A stretch of DNA of 6,817 nt, taken from an uncultured Veillonella sp. GTDB taxonomy: Bacteria; Bacillota; Negativicutes; Veillonellales; Veillonellaceae. The notes below the pieces were generated by a model, which did not search any database, was not told the origin of the DNA, and worked only from the letters and a program-made list of their open reading frames with translations. The position numbers and the translations under genes are program-made. Shown here one piece after another: positions 1 through 6,598 of this stretch. Every line of letters begins with the position of its first letter. Position 1 is the first letter of the stretch. The stretch lies in NCBI GenBank assembly GCA_934216375.1, contig CAKQBP010000073.1:1-6817 (forward strand). The letters are read 5' to 3'.

Positions 1-441
1 GTCATTACGGACAAAGTAATTACCGAATATGGTCATCAATTGATTTTGCGTCCTCGTACGTATACGATGGGCATTGGCTGTCGCCGAGATACGCCAAAGG
101 AATTGATTCTTGACGCCATACAACAATCACTAGCAGCGCATAAACTTTCACCTAAAAGCCTTGTAACGGCAGCATCGGTAATTGTTAAACAAGATGAAGT
201 AGGCCTCTTGGAGGCTATGGAAATTATGGGGTGGCCTATCGTGTTCTATACACAGGACGAGATGGCACCACTTATTGAAGAAGAAAAATTAAAAGAATCT
301 AATTTTGTAAAAGGAACTATAGGAGTAGGAAACGTATGCGAGACAACAGCATTACTAGCGGCCAAGAGCCGAACACTAATACAGCACAAAACAATTTATC
401 CCAAAACAACGGTAGCCATTGCACAGGTAACATCAAAGTAA
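1..441 (+). CDS. cbiG: Cobalt-precorrin-5A hydrolase CbiG, C-terminal part (5'-truncated by window edge)
   Basis: The frame is open from base 1 and ends at TAA 439-441, giving the last 146 residues; the start lies outside the window. The visible part is the complete CbiG C-terminal domain: it has the family signature GIGCRRDTP (residues 24-32 of the visible part), an alpha/beta body, and the C-terminal GVGNVCETTALLAA and TVAIA stretches. In known CbiG proteins the enzyme opens the delta-lactone of cobalt-precorrin-5A and releases the C20 carbon as acetaldehyde, the ring-contraction step specific to the anaerobic (early cobalt) B12 pathway; it is cytoplasmic. The N-terminal and middle domains cannot be checked here. 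Its last 106 nt also encode the start of cbiH in another frame. Presence of CbiG, rather than CobG, marks the pathway as oxygen-independent. The family call is secure. Confidence 0.93.
   Translation, partial: VITDKVITEYGHQLILRPRTYTMGIGCRRDTPKELILDAIQQSLAAHKLSPKSLVTAASVIVKQDEVGLLEAMEIMGWPIVFYTQDEMAPLIEEEKLKESNFVKGTIGVGNVCETTALLAAKSRTLIQHKTIYPKTTVAIAQVTSK
321..330 (+). promoter_or_regulatory. Ribosome binding site fixing the cbiH start
   Basis: AGGAGTAGGA lies 5 nt before ATG 336, inside the cbiG coding region. There is no other ATG, GTG or TTG in the cbiH frame before the conserved GIGPGD core, so this site decides the start and implies the long overlap with cbiG. Confidence 0.75.
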
Positions 442-1160
442 TTGGCATTGGCCCTGGCGATGAAGAGTTCATGACACCTCAAGCGCGCGAAGCCATCTTA
501 GCGGCTGACCGTGTTGTAGGTTATTTGACTTATCTTGACTTGATTAAAGACCTTATTGAAGGTAAAGAAACTGTAGGCACTGCCATGATGCAAGAAGTAG
601 ATCGTTGCCAACAAGCTGTTGATTTAGCAGTAGAAGGTCATCAAGTCGTAGTTGTATCCTCTGGTGACTCTGGCGTATACGGCATGGCTGGTCTTGTGTT
701 GGAACTTGCTAATAAAGTACCAGCAGAAAAACGTCCTTCCGTAGATATCGTACCTGGCCTTAGTGCTGTAAACGTAGCAGCATCTGTATTGGGCGCACCT
801 TTGATGCATGACTTTGCGGTCATTTCTCTTAGTGACTTGATGACTCCATGGGATTTAATTAAAAAACGTGCTGATCTTTGTGCACAAGGTGACATGGTTA
901 TCTCCTTGTACAACCCGCGCAGTAAAAAACGTGTTACTCACTTAGACGAAGTTCGTGAAATCGTTCTTAAATATCGCGATCCTAAAACACCTGTTGGTAT
1001 CGTACAAAAAGCAGGTCGCCCAGGGCAACATATGGTAATTTCTGACCTTGAGAATTTCACAAACGAAGAAGTGGATATGCAAACACTTGTTATTATCGGC
1101 AATAGTCAAACCTATGTTGAAAATGGTCGCATGATTACTCCTCGAGGCTACAAATTATGA
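336..1160 (+). CDS. cbiH: Cobalt-factor III / precorrin-3B C17-methyltransferase CbiH (CobJ family)
   Basis: The protein has 274 residues and belongs to the SAM-dependent tetrapyrrole methyltransferase family; it methylates C17 and drives ring contraction in the cytoplasmic anaerobic B12 pathway. Visible motifs are GIGPGD (37-42, start of the N-terminal fold), VVSSGDSGVYGMAG (106-119), the SAM-binding PGLSAVNVAAS region (140-150), and YNPRSKKR (192-199), typical of CobJ/CbiH. The first 33 residues, rich in Asn, Ser, Thr and Gln, precede the core; homologues generally begin only a few residues before the GIGPGD motif. The extension is encoded within the end of cbiG in a different frame. The start is chosen from the RBS at 321-330 and the lack of any later standard start codon before the core. 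The stop overlaps the cbiJ start as ATGA. No second domain is fused. Confidence 0.93.
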   Translation: MRDNSITSGQEPNTNTAQNNLSQNNGSHCTGNIKVIGIGPGDEEFMTPQAREAILAADRVVGYLTYLDLIKDLIEGKETVGTAMMQEVDRCQQAVDLAVEGHQVVVVSSGDSGVYGMAGLVLELANKVPAEKRPSVDIVPGLSAVNVAASVLGAPLMHDFAVISLSDLMTPWDLIKKRADLCAQGDMVISLYNPRSKKRVTHLDEVREIVLKYRDPKTPVGIVQKAGRPGQHMVISDLENFTNEEVDMQTLVIIGNSQTYVENGRMITPRGYKL

Positions 1161-1945
1161 TTTGGGTTATCGCTGGTACCTTAGATGGTCGTACCTTAGC
1201 GGTAGACATCCAAGAACGGACAGGTGAAGAGGTTCTCGTTACTGTTGTGAGTCAGTATGGGGCAGAACTTGCTGCCCATAAAGGCATCACTGTTCATACG
1301 GGCCGTCTTGATCAAGAGGCTATGCAAAATTTGATTAAGAAACACAACGTACGTTTATTAATCGATGCAAGCCATCCGTATGCTGCTATTGTTACGGCTA
1401 CGGCTCAAGATGCAGCAAAAGCTGAAGGTATTCCTTTTGTTCGCTTTGAACGTAAAGAGGTACCATTACCAGATTATGATAAATTACATATCGTAGTGGA
1501 TGAGGTAGAGGCCGCAAATTTAGCTGGCAAATTGGCAAAGGAGAATAACAAACATGTGTATTTGACCACAGGTAGTAAGACAATGCACATCTTTGCTAAA
1601 TCTGAGGCTTTACAAGATTGTGAAGTATGGACACGTATTTTGCCGACTGCAGAGGTGTTACAAATGATGGAAGACCTCAACGTGAGTCCTAAGCGCATTG
1701 TTGCTGTTCAAGGTCCATTTTCTTATGATATGAACCGCATCATGTTCCACGATACACAGGCAAGCGTTGTAGTTATGAAAAACTCTGGCCTTGTAGGTGG
1801 TGCTGATACAAAATTACAAGCTGCTATGGATCTTGGTATCCATGTTATTGTTATCGATCGTCCGCGTGTTAAACTTGAAAGTCACGTGGTATCATCAAAT
1901 GATGAATTCTTTAAATTATGGGAGGACACTAATGGATTACGTTAA
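1157..1945 (+). CDS. cbiJ: Cobalt-precorrin-6A reductase CbiJ (CobK family)
   Basis: This 262-residue protein has the usual length of the CobK/CbiJ family, which reduces the macrocycle of (cobalt-)precorrin-6A with a nicotinamide cofactor (NADH is reported for CbiJ). Seen in the sequence: the N-terminal dinucleotide-binding stretch IAGTLDGRTLA (5-15), LLIDASHPYA (67-76), LTTGSKTM (136-143), VQGPFS (184-189), and the C-terminal KNSGLVGGADTK (208-219) followed by a VIDRP strand (232-236). These are in the expected order and no key block is missing. The start overlaps the cbiH stop by 4 nt (ATGA), with a weak GAGG at 1144-1147, so translation is probably coupled. The end overlaps cbiC by 14 nt. 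Soluble, cytoplasmic. Confidence 0.92.
   Translation: MIWVIAGTLDGRTLAVDIQERTGEEVLVTVVSQYGAELAAHKGITVHTGRLDQEAMQNLIKKHNVRLLIDASHPYAAIVTATAQDAAKAEGIPFVRFERKEVPLPDYDKLHIVVDEVEAANLAGKLAKENNKHVYLTTGSKTMHIFAKSEALQDCEVWTRILPTAEVLQMMEDLNVSPKRIVAVQGPFSYDMNRIMFHDTQASVVVMKNSGLVGGADTKLQAAMDLGIHVIVIDRPRVKLESHVVSSNDEFFKLWEDTNGLR
1921..1925 (+). promoter_or_regulatory. Ribosome binding site fixing the cbiC start
   Basis: GGAGG lies 6 nt before ATG 1932, still inside cbiJ. It supports 1932 as the cbiC start over the in-frame GTG at 1797, which would add 45 residues unlike the family. Confidence 0.8.
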
Positions 1946-2597
1946 AAATCCTAAAGCTATTGAAGATAAAAGCATGGAAATCATTTACGATTATGTAAAG
2001 GATTTAGGCTTAACAGATGATGAAGTGCGCGTTGTATCTCGTACAGTACATGCGTCTGGTGATGTCGAATATGCTCAACTCGTAAAAATGAGCCCTGATG
2101 CTGTTCAAAAAGGTATTGAAGCATTGGATAATGGTGCAGACATTTATACAGATGTAGAAATGGTTCGCACAGGTATTTCTAAGCTAGCTCTTAAAATTCG
2201 CGGTAATGAAGTGCACTGCTTAATTAAAGATGAAAACGTAGCTAAAATGGCTAAAGAATTAGGTGTAACTCGCTCCATCGCAGCTATGCGTACCTTTGGC
2301 AAACAATTAGAAGGACAAATCGTTGCTATCGGTAATGCTCCAACTGCACTGTATGAAGTATTGCGCCTTGCTCTTGAAGAAGGTATTAAACCAGCTCTTA
2401 TCATTGGTATCCCTGTAGGCTTCGTAGGTGCTGCAGAATCCAAAGATTATCTGATGGAAGTATCTCCAGTTCCTTACATCACTGTAAAAGGCAACAAAGG
2501 CGGTAGCCCAATCGCTGCTTCCGTATGTAATGCATTACTTTACACAGATGTAAAACGTAATGACATGCTCTTTGTAGAAGGTAAAGAATCTAAATAA
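1932..2597 (+). CDS. cbiC: Cobalt-precorrin-8 methylmutase CbiC (CobH family)
   Basis: From ATG 1932 the product is 221 residues, a normal length for CbiC/CobH, and begins MDYVKNP like its relatives. The enzyme moves a methyl group from C11 to C12, producing (cobalt-)cobyrinate. The catalytic histidine block RTVHASGDVEY is at 37-47, with H40 the likely counterpart of the active-site His43 of CobH. Further conserved blocks are GNAPTAL, the PVGFVGAAESK segment, and KGNKGGSPIAASVCNALL near the C-terminus. No truncation or missing residue is apparent. The open frame extends upstream to 1797 within cbiJ, but the GGAGG at 1921-1925 and family length favour 1932. It is the last gene of the cbi operon here and is followed at once by a hairpin terminator. 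Confidence 0.95.
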   Translation: MDYVKNPKAIEDKSMEIIYDYVKDLGLTDDEVRVVSRTVHASGDVEYAQLVKMSPDAVQKGIEALDNGADIYTDVEMVRTGISKLALKIRGNEVHCLIKDENVAKMAKELGVTRSIAAMRTFGKQLEGQIVAIGNAPTALYEVLRLALEEGIKPALIIGIPVGFVGAAESKDYLMEVSPVPYITVKGNKGGSPIAASVCNALLYTDVKRNDMLFVEGKESK

Positions 2598-2600
2598 TAT

Positions 2601-2642
2601 AAAACCCGAATCGTGTTTTAGTAGTTTTGCGATTCGGGTTTT
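2601..2642 (+). terminator. Intrinsic terminator of the cbi operon
   Basis: Arms 2601-2613 (AAAACCCGAATCG) and 2630-2642 (CGATTCGGGTTTT) are perfectly complementary over 13 bp, with a 16-nt loop. The hairpin starts 3 nt after the cbiC stop and its 3' arm ends in four T. The T tract is short, but position and stem strength support termination between cbiC and the transporter operon. Confidence 0.85.
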
Positions 2643-2653
2643 ACTGTATATAA

Positions 2654-2735
2654 TTTTCACAATAATTAGCTAAACATAGCCAAATATAATGTATTAAATC
2701 TCTTATAATGTAGTTAATTTTGAGAGGGGGTTCAT
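2654..2735 (+). promoter_or_regulatory. Candidate promoter region of the permease-ATPase operon
   Basis: Two perfect TATAAT hexamers occur, at 2685-2690 and 2704-2709, in the AT-rich gap after the cbi terminator. Neither has a convincing TTGACA at 16-18 nt upstream, so which is used, if any, is open. The second would give a leader of about 20 nt. A GAGGGGG-type RBS (2724-2730) lies 5 nt before ATG 2736. No conserved cobalamin-riboswitch box was found in the 138-nt gap. Confidence 0.4.
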
Positions 2736-3731
2736 ATGGCATCAAGTAATGAACGAAAATTATTTCGCGTATCAGTGATTTGTATCTTAATCATCGCCGT
2801 TATTACGAGCATGATTATATCTCTTATTTGGGGGTCAACACCCGTATCATTAGCTGAGATTTGGCATACATTATGGTCTAGTGAGCTAACTGATACATCT
2901 TCACAAATTATTTGGAATATTCGATTGCCTCGCAATATTGTAGCTGCGTTAGTGGGGGCTTGTCTAGCTGTATCTGGTGCAATTTTGCAAGCAGTTATGA
3001 AAAATCCCCTAGCAGATCCACAGATTGTAGGGGTATCCTCTGGTGCCGGATTAGCTGGTGTTATCATATTTATTTTATTTCCTGGGTATGACCATATAGT
3101 TCCGTTGGTAGCCTTTTTAGGTGCTATGGCTGCAGCACTTATGGTGTATGCATTAGCATGGAAAAATGGAGTGCGACCTAGTCGTATTATCTTAGCTGGT
3201 GTTGCGGTCGCAGCCTTTTTAGGCTCAGGTATTTCAGCACTACTTGTATTCTTTGGTGATCGTGTACAAGGGGCATTGCTTTGGATGGTAGGAGGACTCG
3301 CTGCACGTAGTTGGCCTCAGGTAGAAGTGCTGTTTCCATATGCTATAGTTGGCCTTATTTTTGCCTGTTTAGGAGCTAAACGACTTACCATTTTAAGTTT
3401 AGGTGACGAAACTGCAAAGGGATTAGGCCTTAAGGTAGAACAAACACGGTTTATTATGACTGCAGTGGCTGCTCTTTTAGCGGCTGGTGCTGTAAGTATA
3501 GCTGGGCTTATCGGATTTGTAGGTTTGGTTATTCCCCATATGTTACGTCTTATAATCGGTAACGACTATGCATATTTACTGCCTGGATCCGCATTATTAG
3601 GTGCGTTAGTACTTGTTGTCAGTGATACAATAGGACGTGTTATGTGGAGCCCTATAGAGGTACCAGTGGGCATTATTATGGCATTCTTTGGAGCGCCGTT
3701 CTTCTTGTATCTATTGAGGAGGGATAACTAA
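2736..3731 (+). CDS. FecCD/BtuC-type ABC importer permease (cobalamin, haem or siderophore class)
   Basis: The 331-residue, strongly hydrophobic protein has about nine to ten membrane segments, starting at residues 12-32, as expected for type II importer permeases of the FecCD family. Landmarks: RLPR (63-66), GACLAVSGAILQ followed by NPLADP (74-95) and GVSSGAG (99-105), GDETAKGLG (223-231), the cytoplasmic coupling region GLIGFVGLVIPH (257-268), and the C-terminal EVPVGIIMAFFGAPFF (308-323). By position, R63 and R66 match the BtuC arginines (R56, R59) that dock the binding protein's glutamates. It should form a homodimer in the inner membrane with two copies of the downstream ATPase. Family motifs do not separate B12, haem and ferric siderophore transporters; location beside cbi genes and cbiK favours a tetrapyrrole, but this is inference. 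Confidence 0.92.
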   Translation: MASSNERKLFRVSVICILIIAVITSMIISLIWGSTPVSLAEIWHTLWSSELTDTSSQIIWNIRLPRNIVAALVGACLAVSGAILQAVMKNPLADPQIVGVSSGAGLAGVIIFILFPGYDHIVPLVAFLGAMAAALMVYALAWKNGVRPSRIILAGVAVAAFLGSGISALLVFFGDRVQGALLWMVGGLAARSWPQVEVLFPYAIVGLIFACLGAKRLTILSLGDETAKGLGLKVEQTRFIMTAVAALLAAGAVSIAGLIGFVGLVIPHMLRLIIGNDYAYLLPGSALLGALVLVVSDTIGRVMWSPIEVPVGIIMAFFGAPFFLYLLRRDN

Positions 3732-4513
3732 TGAATACCGCTATTGATGTAAAACAGTTATCCGTAACTCTTGGCAATCGTCATATTCTACATGACATTA
3801 ATGTATCGGTTCCTATCGGTAAAATTACGACATTAATAGGACCTAATGGTTGTGGTAAAAGTACGCTTTTACGATCTATGATCGGATATATCCATAGTCC
3901 TCATGAATGTATTACCATATTTGATAAACCGTTACAATCATATTCTCAAAATCATCTGGCACGGCAAATGGCATTTTTGCCACAAGTACCGAATATGCCA
4001 AAGGATATGACTGTAGAAGAATTGGTATATTGTGGACGGTATCCATATCAAGCGTGGTGGAAAAACACGGCTAAAGAAGATCGTGAAATCGTTGACTATG
4101 CGTTACATATCACGAAAACGAATCATTTGCGAGAACAATTAATTCCATCTCTATCTGGTGGCGAACGGCAACGCGTTTGGATTGCCATGGCGCTAGCACA
4201 GCAACCAAAATTATTAGTCTTAGACGAACCAACAACATATTTAGATATTAATCACCAATTAGAAATTATGGAGTTATTGAAACGCTTAAATAAAGAGCAA
4301 GATTTAACCGTTCTCATGGTACTTCACGAACTAACACAGGCGGTTCAATATTCACATCATATGGCTGTTATAAAAGAAGGGTATTTAGTAACGTCAGGAG
4401 AAACAAGTAAAATTATATCCGATGAGTTGTTTAGAGATGTTTTCTCTGTAGATGTACAACTTGATACATTTGATAATAAAAAATATGTGCGCGTAAAAGG
4501 ATTGGTTGAGTAG
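3731..4513 (+). CDS. FecE/BtuD-type ABC importer ATPase
   Basis: The 260-residue nucleotide-binding subunit has every ATPase motif: Walker A GPNGCGKST (37-45), Q-loop Q85, signature LSGGERQRV (141-149), Walker B LLVLDEP (161-167), D-loop TYLD (169-172), and H-loop H199 in VLHELTQA. It powers uptake by the permease encoded just upstream, from the cytoplasmic face. The ATG overlaps the permease stop by one base (TAATG), and AGGAGGG at 3717-3723 provides the RBS, so the two are made in a coupled way. The sequence after Walker B is of the siderophore/haem/B12 importer type rather than the amino-acid or sugar type. After about residue 240 a short tail follows without an extra regulatory domain. 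Substrate cannot be read from the ATPase. Confidence 0.94.
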   Translation: MNTAIDVKQLSVTLGNRHILHDINVSVPIGKITTLIGPNGCGKSTLLRSMIGYIHSPHECITIFDKPLQSYSQNHLARQMAFLPQVPNMPKDMTVEELVYCGRYPYQAWWKNTAKEDREIVDYALHITKTNHLREQLIPSLSGGERQRVWIAMALAQQPKLLVLDEPTTYLDINHQLEIMELLKRLNKEQDLTVLMVLHELTQAVQYSHHMAVIKEGYLVTSGETSKIISDELFRDVFSVDVQLDTFDNKKYVRVKGLVE

Positions 4514-4528
4514 CTTGATATTAATAAA

Positions 4529-4564
4529 AAAGAGGGCATTCCCTATTTTGGGGATGCCCTCTTT
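4529..4564. terminator. Bidirectional hairpin terminator between convergent operons
   Basis: Arms 4529-4543 and 4550-4564 form a 15-bp stem (one G-T pair at 4540/4553) with a 6-nt loop TATTTT. On the - strand the stem is followed by a run of T (complement of the A run at 4525-4531), a strong terminator for the substrate-binding gene. On the + strand the 3' arm ends CTCTTTC, a weaker T tract serving the ATPase gene. It occupies most of the 67-nt gap between the two stop codons. Confidence 0.9.
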
Positions 4565-4580
4565 CGCATGATGCAATATG

Positions 4581-5522
4581 TTAGAATGTAACATTAATAC
4601 CGTATGCTTCTTTAACTAGACGTGCCATAGCTTCAGGTGTTTGTAGACCTGGGTTTAATAGGAATAGTTTAGATGGTAAATATATTACGCGGTTATTTTG
4701 TACAGCTTTTAAATTAGCCCATGCAGGATTATCTGTCATAGCTTGTTTCATAGCTTTTGTAATTTCTTCTTCTTTACCCATTGTAACAACAAAGATAATA
4801 TCAGGGTTATCTGCAGTTAATGTTTCAAGAGAGTAAGGGACAGTTTTATCCTTGGTTGTACCTTCTAGGTGGGAGGCAACAACATTTGTCATGCCTAGTT
4901 CTTTTACCATGGATGCAGTAACTGCTTCATCAGTTTCGGCAGTTACACCTTTTCCTGTGGCACGTAACACGGCAACACGTGCAGGCTGTTGATTCTTAAC
5001 TGCATCTTTTACCTTGGTAATATTGCTTTCATAGGTAGTAATAACAGATTTAGCCTTATCTTGATGATTAGTTAATTCGCCAAGAAATGTTAACATTGGT
5101 ACATTATCTTTAATACCATCGTAATCAAAAAGTACGGTTGGAATATTATTAGCTTGTAATTGGGATTCATATTTTTTATGTTGATTTACTAAACCCAATA
5201 CTACATCTGGCTTCAAGCCTAATAATTGTTCCATGTTGATATTTGCAGTTTGACCAAGAGCTGGTAGAGCTTCTAACTCTGGTGCTAGTTTATCCGTTGT
5301 ATTGGCACGGCTAATAGCCTTACCATCGACAGCATAAAGCATAGATAAAACAGAATTAGATAATACAGCAATTTTTTGTGGATCCTTTGGTACAGTATAG
5401 GTTTGGCCATTAAAGGTCAATTCCTTCGTAGTAGCAGAAGAGCTGGATGTGGTTTTACCACACCCAGCTATTGCTAGTACAACCATGACCAAAGCGAGAC
5501 TACAAAGTAGTAGTTTTTTCAT
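4581..5522 (-). CDS. Lipoprotein substrate-binding protein of the ABC importer (BtuF/FepB-like)
   Basis: The 313-residue protein starts with a lipoprotein signal: positively charged MKK, hydrophobic core, and lipobox IAGC (18-21), so C21 is the predicted lipidated residue. A Ser/Thr linker (24-32) leads to a periplasmic-binding fold of the TroA/BtuF class (about 48-305). Typical blocks are NMEQLLGLKPDVVLG (96-110), LETLTADNPDIIFV (232-245) and AWANLKAVQNNRVIYLP (267-283). E98 and E233 sit where BtuF has the docking glutamates E72 and E202, which fits pairing with R63 and R66 of the permease at 2736-3731. It would capture the substrate in the periplasm. It lies 51 nt downstream of cbiK on the same strand, with an AGGAG about 8 nt before the ATG, so the two are probably co-transcribed. 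Cobalamin, haem and ferric siderophore all remain possible ligands. Confidence 0.9.
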   Translation of the reverse strand: MKKLLLCSLALVMVVLAIAGCGKTTSSSSATTKELTFNGQTYTVPKDPQKIAVLSNSVLSMLYAVDGKAISRANTTDKLAPELEALPALGQTANINMEQLLGLKPDVVLGLVNQHKKYESQLQANNIPTVLFDYDGIKDNVPMLTFLGELTNHQDKAKSVITTYESNITKVKDAVKNQQPARVAVLRATGKGVTAETDEAVTASMVKELGMTNVVASHLEGTTKDKTVPYSLETLTADNPDIIFVVTMGKEEEITKAMKQAMTDNPAWANLKAVQNNRVIYLPSKLFLLNPGLQTPEAMARLVKEAYGINVTF

Positions 5523-5535
5523 GATGTACTCCTAT

Positions 5536-5554
5536 GTACGTTATATAACGATAC
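5536..5554. repeat. Short palindrome in the cbiK to binding-protein gap
   Basis: CGTTATATAACG (5539-5550) is a perfect 12-bp palindrome. With one bulged base (5551) the pairing extends to 5536-5554. It lies in the presumed leader of the binding-protein gene, just before its RBS. It could be a protein-binding site or a weak mRNA hairpin; it has no T tract and is not a terminator. Chance in AT-rich DNA is possible. Confidence 0.4.
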
Positions 5555-5573
5555 TAGTTAAATTATGGATTGA

Positions 5574-6563
5574 TTATTTTTGTAATGCGTCCCAAGCTTC
5601 GTTAGCACGTTCAACGAATAAGTTACGGATGTTAGGATTTTCACCTAAGCCATGGATGTAAGTGTCAACTTTGAAGCCTTCTTTTTCAAGGATGGATTTA
5701 TGGGAATCTGGTTCATTACCAGCCATGTCATTGTTAGCATGGTCGCCTGCAACCATCATGAATGGCATCAATGTAACGTGCTTAATACCATGTAATTTCA
5801 ATTGAGGGATAACTTGTTCAAGATTTGGAGTACCTTCTACTGTGTAGACGAATACATTTTTCATACCAAGAGTATGGATACGGTCTTGAATTACAGAATA
5901 GTAAGCATTGGAAGGATCTGGAGTACCATGAGCCATGATAAGAAGAGCGTCTTCTTTGCCTAATTTAGGGAATTGAGATTGAACAGCTTTTAATGTTTCA
6001 ATAACTTGGTCAGTTTGGTTTTCTTGACCCATCCAGTACATAAGAGATGTACCAAGTGTCATTTTTTTGAAATTATCTTTGTACAAATTATATACTGCTG
6101 TATCGTAGTTGTATTCCATACCAGGAATTACATCAAGGGATGCTAATGCAACGCGAGTGTAACCGTCTTTTTTAAGTTCAGCCAATGCTTCTTCAGGAGT
6201 TGGGTAAGTAATACCTTCTTTTTGTTGGATACGATCACGAATAATATGGCTTGTGAAAGCTGTAATTACTTTTGTGTTTGGATGAGCTGCTTTAATAGCA
6301 TCTACAGTTGCATCGATTGTTTTCGCACGAGTATCTTTATAAGTTGTACCAAAGCTCATAACAACGATAGCATCTTTGTTTTGAAGATTTTGAAGTTCTT
6401 TAGTTTCATGTGTGCGAACACCAATAGTAGATGCCTCTTTTAATGCAGGTGTAGGATCTTTTACTTCTTCATTTAATTGATATGCAGCATTAGATACAAC
6501 AGGTGCACCAAAGGATACTGCAAGACCTAGAATAGCGGATGCTAAAGCTAATTGTTTTCTCAT
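5574..6563 (-). CDS. cbiK: Exported sirohydrochlorin cobaltochelatase-like protein CbiK
   Basis: This 329-residue protein is an anaerobic-type cobaltochelatase (CbiK family) with an N-terminal signal peptide: MRK, a hydrophobic stretch (about 5-22), and a probable cleavage after SNA (24-26). The chelatase body starts near residue 65 with VVMSFGTTYKDT and includes TAFTSHIIRDRI (101-112). Compared from memory with Salmonella CbiK, the residues matching E89, H145 and H207 are E150 (GMEY), H212 (MAHGT) and H274 (AGDHANNDMA), so metal insertion looks intact. The C-terminal GLGENPNIRNLFV is also typical. Salmonella CbiK is cytoplasmic and about 65 residues shorter at the N-terminus; Desulfovibrio has a periplasmic version. 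Outside the cytoplasm this enzyme could bind or metallate tetrapyrroles, bind haem, or scavenge metal for the adjacent importer. AGGAG (6571-6575) lies 7 nt before the ATG. Confidence 0.92.
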   Translation of the reverse strand: MRKQLALASAILGLAVSFGAPVVSNAAYQLNEEVKDPTPALKEASTIGVRTHETKELQNLQNKDAIVVMSFGTTYKDTRAKTIDATVDAIKAAHPNTKVITAFTSHIIRDRIQQKEGITYPTPEEALAELKKDGYTRVALASLDVIPGMEYNYDTAVYNLYKDNFKKMTLGTSLMYWMGQENQTDQVIETLKAVQSQFPKLGKEDALLIMAHGTPDPSNAYYSVIQDRIHTLGMKNVFVYTVEGTPNLEQVIPQLKLHGIKHVTLMPFMMVAGDHANNDMAGNEPDSHKSILEKEGFKVDTYIHGLGENPNIRNLFVERANEAWDALQK

Positions 6564-6598
6564 TTCTATACTCCTAATTTATAACTATAACTACACTA

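Noticed and set aside
624..913. Antisense open frames opposite cbiH
   Set aside because: They are shadows of a well-conserved gene, with no family resemblance and no convincing RBS.
1797..1931. In-frame upstream extension of cbiC from a GTG start
   Set aside because: It would add 45 residues unlike the family and overlap most of the end of cbiJ; GGAGG before ATG 1932 and the normal family length decide for 1932.
2144..2443. Antisense open frame of 99 residues opposite cbiC
   Set aside because: Composition is that of a mirrored coding frame; the sense frame is clearly CbiC.
3463..3469. CAGTGGC, which on the - strand reads GCCACTG, the cobalamin-riboswitch B12 box
   Set aside because: It lies inside the permease coding region, and no other riboswitch elements or downstream - strand gene start fit it.
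6222..6443. + strand open frame opposite cbiK
   Set aside because: The Cys/Ser/Ile-rich product resembles nothing known and lies antisense to the conserved chelatase core.
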